A DNA stretch of 64,000 nt from an uncultured Pseudomonadota bacterium (GTDB lineage: Bacteria > Myxococcota_A > Bradymonadia > Bradymonadales > GCA-2716585), in the NCBI GenBank assembly GCA_937123825.1, contig CAKZKQ010000287.1, positions 23,976 to 87,975 of the forward strand. The letters run 5' to 3'. The notes under the pieces were generated by a model. The model searched no databases. It worked only from the letters and a program-made list of their open reading frames with translations, and was not told the DNA's origin. The translations under genes and the position numbers were made by a program. Shown here one piece after another: positions 31,175 through 39,728 of the stretch (the first letter of the stretch is position 1; each line of letters starts with the position of its first letter).

Positions 31175-32680
31175 ATGGCGATGGAATTGAAACAGCACCT
31201 AAAGATGTCCCAGCAGCTGCGCATGACGCCGCAGCTACAGCAGGCCATCAAGCTGTTGCAGTTGTCCCGGATGGAGCTGGCCAACCTGGTTGCCCAGGAA
31301 ATGGTGGAGAACCCCGCGCTTGAGGAGTTCTCCGAAAATCAGGAAGCCGCAGCACAAAACACCGAAGAAGCCACCGCCACCGCAGCGCCCGCCACAGGCG
31401 ACGCCGCGGCCGATGCGGCCGCAGCCGGTGACGCAGCGATCGACCCTGCCGACCCATTGCCCCCACAACTCGATGAGCTGCCCGAACGCTCCGAGATGGA
31501 CCAGTGGCGCGCCTACCTGGAGAACTCCTCCTCGCCGTTGCCCTCCAACAGCTACAAGGGGATGAACGACGACCTGCCGTCGTTGGAAGCCACCTTGAGC
31601 AAAAATGACGATCTTTATGAGCACCTGATGTGGCAGCTCAACATGACCCACCTGACCGACGATGAGCGGACGGTGGCGACCCTGGTGATCGGCAACCTGG
31701 ACAACGATGGCTACCTGCGCATCGACCTGAACGACATCGCCGAACAAGCCGAGTGCTCCTTTGAGTTCGCCGAAGAGGTCCTGGAGATCATCCAGGAGGA
31801 ATTTGACCCCACCGGCGTCGGCGCCAGGAACCTCAAAGAGTGTCTCCTGATCCAGGCCCGCGTGGAGTACAACCAGAAAAAAGACCCCATCTTTGGCGTC
31901 ATCGAAGACCACATCCCCAACCTGGAAAAGAAGCGCTACGACAAGATCGCCAAAGCCATGGGGCTGTCCATGGACGAGGTCATCCACGCCGCCAAGCGCA
32001 TCAGCAAGATGAACCCCAGGCCCGGGCGGCTCTTCACCGACGAAGAACCCCAGTACATCACCCCCGACATCTACGTCCACAAGCTCGGCGATGAGTACGT
32101 GGCGATGATCAACGACGACGGCATCCCCAAGCTGAAGGTCTCCAACTTCTACCGAGACACGCTCACGGGCGGAGACGGCAACGAGGCCAAAAAGTACATC
32201 CAGGAAAAGGTCAAAAACGCCGCCTGGCTGATCCAGTCCATCTACCGACGCCAACGCACGATCGTCAAAGTCACCAACTCCATCATCAAGTTCCAGCGCG
32301 AATTCCTCGACAACGGCATCAGCCACCTCAAACCGCTGGTCCTCAGAGACGTCGCCGATGACATCGGCATGCACGAATCCACCATCTCGCGTGTGACGAC
32401 CAACAAATACGTCCACACACCCCAGGGGATCTTTGAGCTGAAGTTCTTCTTCAACTCCTCCATCTCCAAGGTCCACGGCGAAGACATCGCCAGCGAGGCG
32501 GTCAAAACCAAGATCAAAAAGATCATCGATGGGGAAAACCCCAAGAAACCACTGAGCGACTCCAAGATCGTTCAGCTCCTGCGCGAAAACCACAACATCG
32601 ACATCGCCAGGCGCACTGTGGCCAAATACAGAGAGATGCTGGGCATCCTTTCCAGCACCAAACGCAAGCGGCTCTTCTAA
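31175..32680 (+). CDS. rpoN: RNA polymerase sigma54 factor
   Basis: RpoN directs transcription from -24/-12 promoters and depends on AAA+ activators such as the one at 40305-46025. The 501-residue product has the activator-interacting region I (LKMSQQLRMTPQLQQAIKLL), an acidic Ala/Asp/Glu-rich region II (about 50-110), the core-binding region, and the DNA-binding part with SNFYRDTL, DIGMHESTISRVTTNKYV and the RpoN box ARRTVAKYRE. The ATG has GAGG upstream. hpf follows after a 212-bp spacer, the usual neighbour. Confidence 0.98.
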   Translation: MAMELKQHLKMSQQLRMTPQLQQAIKLLQLSRMELANLVAQEMVENPALEEFSENQEAAAQNTEEATATAAPATGDAAADAAAAGDAAIDPADPLPPQLDELPERSEMDQWRAYLENSSSPLPSNSYKGMNDDLPSLEATLSKNDDLYEHLMWQLNMTHLTDDERTVATLVIGNLDNDGYLRIDLNDIAEQAECSFEFAEEVLEIIQEEFDPTGVGARNLKECLLIQARVEYNQKKDPIFGVIEDHIPNLEKKRYDKIAKAMGLSMDEVIHAAKRISKMNPRPGRLFTDEEPQYITPDIYVHKLGDEYVAMINDDGIPKLKVSNFYRDTLTGGDGNEAKKYIQEKVKNAAWLIQSIYRRQRTIVKVTNSIIKFQREFLDNGISHLKPLVLRDVADDIGMHESTISRVTTNKYVHTPQGIFELKFFFNSSISKVHGEDIASEAVKTKIKKIIDGENPKKPLSDSKIVQLLRENHNIDIARRTVAKYREMLGILSSTKRKRLF

Positions 32681-32892
32681 GGGCAAGCCTGCTTGTTGAG
32701 ACCAAAATTCTCGAGCCCACCGGAGCTCAAGGGCCAACCCAGCGCCCTTTCTGGTGAGCCCATAAGGAGGATCTTGAAGAGACATTCAAAAGCGCACCAC
32801 AACAAAGCGCTTATCCACCACATGTTCAACCCCACCCGGGGCACCGCGCCCCGGGCCATCACGACCCAAAGCGTCACCAGGAGGACTTGACG

Positions 32893-33561
32893 ATGCAAGT
32901 GACCTTCACCTTCCGTCACCTCGACACCTCGGATTCTCTGCGCGCCTACGCTGGCGAGAAGCTTGAGCATACCGTCAATAAGTATCTCCAATCGCCCATG
33001 GACGCCAAGGTAGTCTTCTCCGTGGAGAAGTTCTGGCACATCGCTCAGTTCAGCCTCAAGGTCCGCGGACTGACGATCAAGAGCAAGGAGAAGAGCGAGG
33101 ACATGTACTCCTCGATTGACCTGGCGCTCGATAAGCTGGAGCGACAGCTGCGACGGTACAAAGACAAAATCCGCACGCGCAAGGTCCCCGGCGACGTCAA
33201 AAACAAGGAGTTCAACTACCAGGTCATCTCGCCGAGCATCGACACAGAGGAGGCCTTCGAGGAGGAACAGGAGGCCGCCGAGCGCGGGGAGTACACCCCC
33301 AAAGAGTCCACCCCCGCGCCCGAAGAGTTCGGCTTCATGAACGTGGACCTGGGAGAGGCCGGCACCAAGGCCGGCAACCCACACGTGAAGGTCCTGCGCA
33401 CCTCGGTGGCCACAGCCCCCGCCATGACGCTGGCCGAAGCCATCATGCAGCTCGACCTGCTCAACGGCGAAGACGTCCTGGTCTTCACCAGAGTCGAAAC
33501 CCAGACCATCAGCATCCTACACAGACGCCGAGACGGGAACTACAACCTCATCGAATCCTGA
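32893..33561 (+). CDS. hpf: long-form ribosome hibernation promoting factor
   Basis: HPF binds 30S subunits and, in its long form, dimerises ribosomes to 100S particles in stationary phase. The ATG at 32893 has AGGAGG 8 bases upstream; a TTG at 32887 is less likely. The 222-residue product has the N-terminal S30AE domain (MQVTFTFRHLDTSDSLRAYA ... DMYSSIDLALDKLERQLRRY), an acidic linker, and the C-terminal dimerisation domain (VKVLRTSVATAPAMTLAEAI, DVLVFTRVETQTISILHRRR). It sits between rpoN and rapZ, the standard context. Confidence 0.96.
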   Translation: MQVTFTFRHLDTSDSLRAYAGEKLEHTVNKYLQSPMDAKVVFSVEKFWHIAQFSLKVRGLTIKSKEKSEDMYSSIDLALDKLERQLRRYKDKIRTRKVPGDVKNKEFNYQVISPSIDTEEAFEEEQEAAERGEYTPKESTPAPEEFGFMNVDLGEAGTKAGNPHVKVLRTSVATAPAMTLAEAIMQLDLLNGEDVLVFTRVETQTISILHRRRDGNYNLIES

Positions 33562-33616
33562 TTCTCCACCAGGCGCTGCACCCACACAGCGCCGACAATG
33601 CCCGGGATCAGTCTAC

Positions 33617-33652
33617 AAAGGACCAGAAGACCGCACAGGTCTCTGGTCCTTT
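33617..33652 (+). terminator. hairpin between hpf and rapZ
   Basis: A long stem with one bulged base: AAAGGACCAGAAGACC pairs with GGTCTCTGGTCCTTT across a 5-base loop. It ends in a short T-run (TTTGTCGTTTG). It may separate hpf expression from rapZ. Confidence 0.6.
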
Positions 33653-33802
33653 GTCGTTTGTGCAACCATCACTGGCCACAACCACGCGACAGCACCCCCA
33701 AACCATCGCCAAGCAAGCCAAAGCCCTGTACCCTGGCACCACTCTGGGCTTCGACTCGACCCGGTCTGACCCAAAGGGCAGACCATCGGCACATGAGGGA
33801 CT

Positions 33803-34693
33803 ATGGAGCAGGTCAACATCGTGGTCATCACAGGGCTGTCTGGCAGCGGCAAATCCACCGCCATCGACGCCCTTGAGGACCTGGGCTACTTCTGCATCGA
33901 CAACCTTCCCGTGGTGCTCTTGCCCGGACTGCTGGCCACGCTCAACGAAGACGGGCGTCAGAGCGTCGCCCGGGTCGGGCTGGGCGTCGATGTGCGCGGC
34001 GGACAGTTTCTGGCGCAAGCAGAACAGATCTTCCGACAAGTCATGGCTGAAGGCCATCACCTCGAAATCCTCTTTTTAGAAGCCGACAACGACTCCATCG
34101 TCAGACGCTTTAGCGCCACCCGACGCAAACACCCCCTGGCACACGGGGGGCGCCTGCAAGAGGGTGTCGCCGCAGAGCGCCGAGCGCTGGCCGATCTGCG
34201 TCAGATGGCGCGGACGATCATCGACACCAGCGATCTGACCGTTCATGACCTGCGCCGCTCCGTTGAGCGCCTCTACAACCCGGACGAAGGGGCCAGAGCG
34301 CGCAAAATGACGGTCAACGTGCTCTCTTTTGGCTTCAAACACGGCATTCCACGCGGCGCAGACCTGGTCTTCGATGTCCGATTTTTAAGCAACCCCCACT
34401 TTGTGCCCGCGCTGCGCCCACACACCGGCCAGCGCCCCGAGGTCGCCAAGTACGTCATGGCAGACCCCAACACCGGACAATTCCTGGAGCATGTCCTGCC
34501 CATGCTGCGCTTCCTCCTGCCCCAATACCAACAAGAGGGCAAACACTACCTGACCGTCGCCTTCGGCTGCACGGGGGGCAAGCACCGCTCGGTCGCGCTG
34601 GCCGAGCACGTCTTTGAACACATCCGCAGCCAAGACGGCGCCTCTGAATTCAAGCTCCATCACCGCGACATCTTCAGAGACACCAAGGCGTGA
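33803..34693 (+). CDS. rapZ: RNase adapter protein RapZ
   Basis: RapZ is a P-loop nucleotide-binding protein; in E. coli it guides RNase E to the GlmZ small RNA and so tunes glucosamine-6-phosphate synthesis. The 296-residue product has Walker A TGLSGSGKST, GYFCIDNLPVVLLP, the RRKHPLAHGG block (RFSATRRKHPLA), VLSFGFKHGIPRGADLVFDV and the C-terminal FGCTGGKHRSVALAEHV. The rest of the usual nitrogen-PTS set (hprK, ptsN, ptsH) is absent, but the next gene is enzyme-I-like and overlaps the stop as GTGA. Confidence 0.97.
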   Translation: MEQVNIVVITGLSGSGKSTAIDALEDLGYFCIDNLPVVLLPGLLATLNEDGRQSVARVGLGVDVRGGQFLAQAEQIFRQVMAEGHHLEILFLEADNDSIVRRFSATRRKHPLAHGGRLQEGVAAERRALADLRQMARTIIDTSDLTVHDLRRSVERLYNPDEGARARKMTVNVLSFGFKHGIPRGADLVFDVRFLSNPHFVPALRPHTGQRPEVAKYVMADPNTGQFLEHVLPMLRFLLPQYQQEGKHYLTVAFGCTGGKHRSVALAEHVFEHIRSQDGASEFKLHHRDIFRDTKA

Positions 34694-35877
34694 AACCGCT
34701 CGCTCCAGGCTGGGCCTGGGCTCCGGTGGTGCACCTGGGACCAGAGGCCTTCAAGCAGGGCACCGCCAACCTGCCCCCACAGACACACTTCCCCCAGGAC
34801 ACCCGCGCCGGCCTGCTGGAGCGCCTCACCCCTGGTCTTCAACCCCTGCTGCCAACGCGCCACAACCCACACCAAGGCTTCATCGCGGCTCTGACAACCA
34901 TCACCGCCCCAACCCTCCTGGCGCTCTACAAGGCCGGAGCCTGCGGCATCCTGATGACCGATCCCACACCGCCCGAACGGCACGCCATACATCTGGCGAC
35001 AGCATTGGGCATGGCCATGGCCCACGTCTCACCTGAAACCCTGCCGCGGTCGGGACACCGGTTTGTCCTAAACACCCTCTCCCACCAGGGCCCGCACCTG
35101 ACGCGCTCCCCACACAACCCATGGCCACAAAGCGCCAAAAGGGTCTTGCCCGCAATGGCGTTGACATCACCCCTCGCCTCGCCAGCCAACCCCACCCCAC
35201 AGACCACCGCGCTCGCCCAACACCACCCTCCCCCACAGATGTGGCTGGAGTTGATGCACGGCCAACGCGAAGAGGTCCACATCGCGCAGCGCCTGCTGAA
35301 CGCCAACAAGGCCTGCGGTGTTGGCCTGCTGCGTTTGGAATATGTACTCTACAGCGACCCGGGGATGGACTTTGAGGATCTGGTGTGGCGACTCAAAGCG
35401 ATCATGGACGCGCTCAAACCCAGCCCCCTGGCCATAAGACTGGCCGATTGGTCACAGGCAAAGCCCCCCACGAGCGACACCGAGTTGATGGGCTGGAACG
35501 GCCGTCGCGGGCTCTCGGGGCTGATCGCGCAGCGCTCACTGGCGTTGCAGATCGACGCCATCGCGCGCGCCGCCATGGACACTCGCCACCAAGAGGTGTG
35601 GTGCGTGGCGCCCTTTGCCCAACAAGGGGCAGAGCTGCGCCAGGTCACGCAACTGGCCCGGGGGCGCGTTCGGGTGGGTGCCATGATCGAATCAGAGCTG
35701 GGACTTGAGCGCTGGCCGCGGTGGATGGGCCAAGAAAAGGCAGGGGTCGAAGGGCTGTGGCTGGGCACGGGCGATCTCTTCGCCTCGCTGGACACGCACA
35801 CACGCGAAGGGTTGATGGCTCAGGTCAAAGAGATGTCGACGCGCTGGCCAACCTGGGTGTGTGGTCAACCGCGCTGA
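34690..35877 (+). CDS. truncated enzyme-I-like PEP-utilising protein
   Basis: The 395-residue product resembles PTS enzyme I (about 570 residues) but lacks the N-terminal HPr-binding helical domain. Residues 96-112 (RHAIHLATALGMAMAHV) match the swivelling phosphohistidine domain, with His98 at the expected position. The PEP-binding barrel is recognisable in GVGLLRLEYVLYSDP (about 210), IRLADWSQAKP, GWNGRRGLSG, VRVGAMIESELGLE and GLWLGTGDL. The chain ends at WVCGQPR, where enzyme I has its catalytic MCGE site; Cys391 may be that Cys, but the final barrel elements are missing. The GTG start overlaps the rapZ stop, pointing to a joint role in PTS-Ntr-like signalling. It could be a non-catalytic sensor of PEP. 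The 3' end overlaps the convergent exonuclease gene by 13 bp. Confidence 0.7.
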   Translation: MKPLAPGWAWAPVVHLGPEAFKQGTANLPPQTHFPQDTRAGLLERLTPGLQPLLPTRHNPHQGFIAALTTITAPTLLALYKAGACGILMTDPTPPERHAIHLATALGMAMAHVSPETLPRSGHRFVLNTLSHQGPHLTRSPHNPWPQSAKRVLPAMALTSPLASPANPTPQTTALAQHHPPPQMWLELMHGQREEVHIAQRLLNANKACGVGLLRLEYVLYSDPGMDFEDLVWRLKAIMDALKPSPLAIRLADWSQAKPPTSDTELMGWNGRRGLSGLIAQRSLALQIDAIARAAMDTRHQEVWCVAPFAQQGAELRQVTQLARGRVRVGAMIESELGLERWPRWMGQEKAGVEGLWLGTGDLFASLDTHTREGLMAQVKEMSTRWPTWVCGQPR

Positions 35878-36629
35878 ACCTCAGGCACGCTCATGTAGAT
35901 GGCACGCAGGGGATCAAGCTCATCCCCATACAAATAGGCCGGACCCAACCCCACCGAGCGATCCACCCCACCCATGGCGTTGAGATCGAGCGAGGGACCG
36001 CGGCCGTCGCCCTGCAACCAGCGCGCGTTGGCCAATTGCTGGCGCTCCCACTGGGCCTGGAGGACGAGGACGTCCTGGAGGTTGGACGGGAGCTGATCGG
36101 CGAAAGCGTAGAGGATGTGACCAGCAACCTCGGCGTCGTCTTCGGCGCGGTGAGCATTTTCAAGCACAATCCCCAGCCGGTCGGCGACCTTGCCCAGACC
36201 GTGTCGTCGGTGCTCGCGCTGAAGCTCACGGGCAAAGATCAGCGGGTCGAAGGTGGGGGACTTGCTGGGCCACTCCAGCCCCGCGCGCTCCAACTCGGCT
36301 TTGAGGAAGCTGCGGTCAAAGGAGAGGTTGTACGCACCAATACCCACCCCTTGAAGGCGCCGATGAACCTCGGGGGCGATCTGCGCAAAAGAGGGCTTCC
36401 CCGCGACGTCCTCATCCGAGATGCCGGTCAACTCAATGACCTCAGGCGGAATCGGCTTGCCGGGATCGACCAGCGAGCCCCAGCGCTCCAACACCTTGCC
36501 ATTGTCAAAGGTGACAATACCGACCTCAATGATCCGCTCGGTCTCAGGATCAAAGCCGGTGGTTTCAACGTCGAGAACGGCCAGCGTGAGGTCTGTCCAG
36601 TTTTCAGGCCACTGCGGTTCTTGGGTCAT
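35865..36629 (-). CDS. DEDDh 3'-5' exonuclease, DnaQ-like
   Basis: A 254-residue protein of the DnaQ/RNase T superfamily, which removes nucleotides from DNA or RNA 3' ends using two metals. Motifs are Exo I VLDVETTGFD (Asp, Glu), Exo II GIGAYNLSFDRSFLKAEL (Asp) and Exo III HRAEDDAEVAG (His and Asp). The block PEVIELTGISDEDVAGKPSF is typical of epsilon-like exonucleases. About 70 C-terminal residues after the nuclease fold are not recognised. ATG at 36629 is chosen over GTG at 36635. It may be a proofreading subunit or a repair/RNA nuclease; no polymerase gene is near. Confidence 0.9.
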   Translation of the reverse strand: MTQEPQWPENWTDLTLAVLDVETTGFDPETERIIEVGIVTFDNGKVLERWGSLVDPGKPIPPEVIELTGISDEDVAGKPSFAQIAPEVHRRLQGVGIGAYNLSFDRSFLKAELERAGLEWPSKSPTFDPLIFARELQREHRRHGLGKVADRLGIVLENAHRAEDDAEVAGHILYAFADQLPSNLQDVLVLQAQWERQQLANARWLQGDGRGPSLDLNAMGGVDRSVGLGPAYLYGDELDPLRAIYMSVPEVQRG

Positions 36630-37005
36630 GGGCACACCACTTTAAAAACAAAGGAAACATCACACGGGGCCCAGACCATGGGCATGAACTGGGCGATGGA
36701 GCAGGAGTCTGCCATGAAGCGCTTTGGCCGACAAGGATGTCATAAGAGTGTCCGACAGTATGTAATATTAATGTTACATGCAATGCAAAAACAACACACA
36801 CTATGTTACACACCATACATCCCAGCCACTTCCCCACCCCCCAACACACCGACACCACACACAGGCAACTCGCCATAAAAACAAAAAACCAAATCATTAC
36901 AGCCACTTACAGAACAAAACCCACATCACCGTCCAAACTGGCACGAATATTCCTATACAAGAAAACCGTCGAAAGCATTTTGTCCGCGACCTGGAGAGCC
37001 ATCTC
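36630..37005. other. AT-rich divergent regulatory region
   Basis: This 376-bp spacer separates the exonuclease gene from the helical-repeat gene. It is far more AT-rich than its surroundings and contains the 20-bp palindrome at 36760-36779 plus an extra half-site ATGTTACA near 36802. The frame extending the downstream gene to 36778 is His/Asn/Thr low-complexity and probably not translated. Confidence 0.55.
36760..36779. promoter_or_regulatory. 20-bp near-perfect palindrome, operator-like
   Basis: The sequence ATGTAATATTAATGTTACAT is its own reverse complement except for one symmetric mismatch pair. It is in an AT-rich spacer 131 bp from the exonuclease start and 227 bp from the helical-repeat start. 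A dimeric transcription factor site is the likely reading; the factor is unknown. Confidence 0.55.
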
Positions 37006-39183
37006 ATGGCCAGCATCGCCATCAGCATCAATCCGGCACCGCACATCCCCACACAACGGGCTGCGCACCGTGGACCCTTTGAGCGCCTGCTCTCAGCAAT
37101 CCAACTTCCCAGCTCGCCCTCCATGATCGAGTTGGAAGATGTCCTGCGAGAACACCACGAAACCATCGAAGAAATGGGAGACCAGCAGCAGATGAAGCTG
37201 CGGCGCTGGTTGTTTTCCCAAAGCCCCATCGGGGCCTGCGTGGAAGCCATCTGCGAACAAAACCGCAGCGCCAGGCAAACCTTCATGGGCATGCTCGACC
37301 AAAGCAGACCCGAAACCTGGTCCCAAATTCCCAGACTCCTGGGCAATCATCTGGCGCTGGCCATTTGGTGGGAAGCGCGCAAAGAGTACCGCAAAGCCGC
37401 AACGTTGCTCGGACTGCTCTTGCGCATGGGCATGGCCGCTGGTCAACAAGGCATCATCAACCGCTGCGCTGCACGGCTTGACACCATCCTGCAACTCCAA
37501 CCTCAGTTGGGCACACTCTCTGTCAATGCCGTCACGTTGCGCCAGGCCCGTCAAGCGTGGCGATGCTGGGGCGCCAGCGCCAACACCTGTGACCCGGAAA
37601 CGCTCTTCCGCCTGGCCAGGCTCCTCAAAGGCCGCGCCGACGCAACGGCCGCCGACGCCGACGCCGGACTGGAAGAAATCGCCGTGCTTGAGCGCCTCCT
37701 GGAGGTCTCAAACCCCAAAAACGACGCCCCGCTGCGTGGCCGGGCCATTTTGCGGCTGATGGAACTCTACCAGGACATTGGCCCCCAATGGCCTTCGGCC
37801 TGCCGCAGAGGTCTGGACCTCTTGCCCCAATGGGCCACAGCCGCGACCTTGCGCAACAAACCCCTGCGCGACATCGACGCCGTGCTGAACATGGCCACCG
37901 GCTTCGAACAACTGCTCGACTCGGCCGGATGCGCCAACTCAGACCACGTCCTGGTCGAACGCCTCCAAGAAGCCCTCTACATCCTGGAAAAAGAGCGCAG
38001 CGGCAGCCCCCACCTGGTCGCCCTCAACGTTGGCCTGGCCAACGCGCGACTCAACAAACTCGGCACCAACTCAGACAGCACCGAACTGGAGCGGATCTGG
38101 CGCCTCTACGCCCAGGGCCACCGTCTGGCCCGCGGCAATCGACCACTGCGCAATCAAATCCGCGCCGCAGCCACCGCCGTCATGGGACGCTGGCTCGAGA
38201 CCGGCGACCCAGGCGCTCAGTACGCCGCCAACAAGTGGCTTGGTGAAGGCTGCCCCAGAGACGCCAATGCCAATGAACTGGTCAACTGGTGCACGCTCCA
38301 CCTGAGCCTTCCACAGCCCCAACGCCAACAATTCCCCTGGGAAGAAGCCTCCCGGCTCGCCCAGCGGATCCTTCAACACCCCGAAGCCAGCGCCAAGCCC
38401 TACAACGTCGCGCTCGCCCTGGTCATCCGCTCCCTGGCCTGCATCAACGCCAGCCAGAGTGGCTCGGGACGCCACCTGCACAATGCCGTCGGCTGGCTGC
38501 GCCGCGCGATCGCCCTGCTGGGCCGCCAACTCAAGCGCAACCGCGCCCCCCAGAGCCAACAACTCCAGGGCAGAGCGCTGCTGGCCCTTGGCCACGTGCA
38601 ACTGGCACTGATCAAACACTGCGACGATGAAGCCGAAACGCTCCGGCTCCAGCGTCAAGCACTGCGCGATGTCACCAACGCGCAACGGATTTTCTCCACA
38701 CAGGGCCTCGGCGTTCAGGCCGCTGAGGCCCTGTGGATCCAGAGCCGATTGCAGACTGCTGCGATCGCCCGTAGCACAACCGAGCAGCGTCAGCGTCTGG
38801 ATGACGCCCGGCGCACCACGCTGGCAGGCCTGGCGCTGCTCGGAGGGACCTACGAATCAAGGCTCTGTGTGGGACAACACACCGAGGGGAAGTCGCTAAG
38901 AGAACTGCTCATCCACCGCCGTTTGGAGGTCGAGAGCATGGATCAAGGCGGCTTTGAAGGCAAAACACTCCGGCTGCCTTCAGCGGTGGGGGCATGCTCG
39001 ATGCGGCATGCGGCGCCAGACAGGCTCACCAAAGAGGCGCAAAAAGCAGCCAAAGGCCGCACGCTCTCGCGTTCGACCTCTGTCAAAAGCGCCTCAGACG
39101 TCCAGGTCCACAACCTGCCCAGCCCAAGCGCCCATCATTATACGTACCCATCAAACCTGGAATCTCACCACAGCGGCTCTTGA
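37006..39183 (+). CDS. large alpha-helical (TPR-like) repeat protein, unknown
   Basis: The start at 37006 has GGAGAG about 6 bases upstream and leads into normal-composition sequence; the frame open to 36778 does not. The 725-residue product is almost wholly helical, rich in Leu, Ala, Arg and Gln, with recurring helix pairs such as YRKAATLLGLLLRMGMAAG, RGRAILRLMELYQDIG, YNVALALVIRSLACINAS and QGRALLALGHVQLALIKH that fit a degenerate TPR solenoid. No signal peptide or catalytic motif was seen. The last 110 residues are Ser/Lys-rich. A role as protein scaffold is inferred. It lies 1.1 kb before the kinase/sigma54-activator gene, which has a similar TPR-like middle. Confidence 0.75.
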   Translation: MASIAISINPAPHIPTQRAAHRGPFERLLSAIQLPSSPSMIELEDVLREHHETIEEMGDQQQMKLRRWLFSQSPIGACVEAICEQNRSARQTFMGMLDQSRPETWSQIPRLLGNHLALAIWWEARKEYRKAATLLGLLLRMGMAAGQQGIINRCAARLDTILQLQPQLGTLSVNAVTLRQARQAWRCWGASANTCDPETLFRLARLLKGRADATAADADAGLEEIAVLERLLEVSNPKNDAPLRGRAILRLMELYQDIGPQWPSACRRGLDLLPQWATAATLRNKPLRDIDAVLNMATGFEQLLDSAGCANSDHVLVERLQEALYILEKERSGSPHLVALNVGLANARLNKLGTNSDSTELERIWRLYAQGHRLARGNRPLRNQIRAAATAVMGRWLETGDPGAQYAANKWLGEGCPRDANANELVNWCTLHLSLPQPQRQQFPWEEASRLAQRILQHPEASAKPYNVALALVIRSLACINASQSGSGRHLHNAVGWLRRAIALLGRQLKRNRAPQSQQLQGRALLALGHVQLALIKHCDDEAETLRLQRQALRDVTNAQRIFSTQGLGVQAAEALWIQSRLQTAAIARSTTEQRQRLDDARRTTLAGLALLGGTYESRLCVGQHTEGKSLRELLIHRRLEVESMDQGGFEGKTLRLPSAVGACSMRHAAPDRLTKEAQKAAKGRTLSRSTSVKSASDVQVHNLPSPSAHHYTYPSNLESHHSGS

Positions 39184-39269
39184 TCGCCCAGGTCGATGCT
39201 CTGAAAACCTTTCATCATCTTCTTGTCCATGGTTCCGTGCTCCTCTTCTGAATGCTTCAGGTTCCGGTC

Positions 39270-39728
39270 TCAGTACTCAGGGCCATTTTCACCCAGATCG
39301 AAGACCACGGTGCCCTGCTTGTCTCCGGTGACGCTGTTGAGCAGGAAAGTGTCGCTGCCTGCGCTGGCGACGTAGAAGAGCTCGGTGACCTCATCGGAGG
39401 TCAACTCGACAAGCTGCAGGCCGCTGGTGGAACCAAAGAAATCACAGTCAAAATCAACCCAACCGCCCGAAGACGTCACCGAAGCGGTGGGGATGCAGTC
39501 ACCCGAGAGCGCGCCGGAGGCGTCCCAGAAGAGGACCTTGGCATGGGTCATGGGACCGGAGTAGCCCACGCCGTTGTCCCACATTTCAGCAACAAAATCG
39601 CCGGTTCCAGCAGAGCCCGATCCGTTGGACCCGCTGGCAAAAACAGTGCTTGAAGAAGTCAAAATCAAAGCACAGATCGCAAACCAAACAACCGACGACA
39701 CACCACCAAAAAGAACATTGTTTTTCAT
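39270..39728 (-). CDS. small secreted protein, unknown
   Basis: The 152-residue product starts at 39728, where GGGAGA lies 7 bases upstream; the longer frame to 39869 is Phe-rich and lacks a site. A signal peptide ends near TVFASGS. The mature part is Gly/Ser/Asp-rich and beta-like: GTGDFVAEMWDNGVGYSGPM, AKVLFWDASGALSGDCIPTA, WVDFDCDFFGSTSGLQLVEL. Two Cys (in GDCIP and FDCDF) could form a disulfide. No family is recognised. It is convergent with the helical-repeat gene and divergent from the kinase gene. Confidence 0.7.
   Translation of the reverse strand: MKNNVLFGGVSSVVWFAICALILTSSSTVFASGSNGSGSAGTGDFVAEMWDNGVGYSGPMTHAKVLFWDASGALSGDCIPTASVTSSGGWVDFDCDFFGSTSGLQLVELTSDEVTELFYVASAGSDTFLLNSVTGDKQGTVVFDLGENGPEY

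Noticed and set aside
36778..37005. Upstream extension of the helical-repeat protein
   Set aside because: The added 76 residues are His/Asn/Thr low-complexity, overlap the 20-bp palindrome region and lack a ribosome-binding site; the ATG at 37006 has one.
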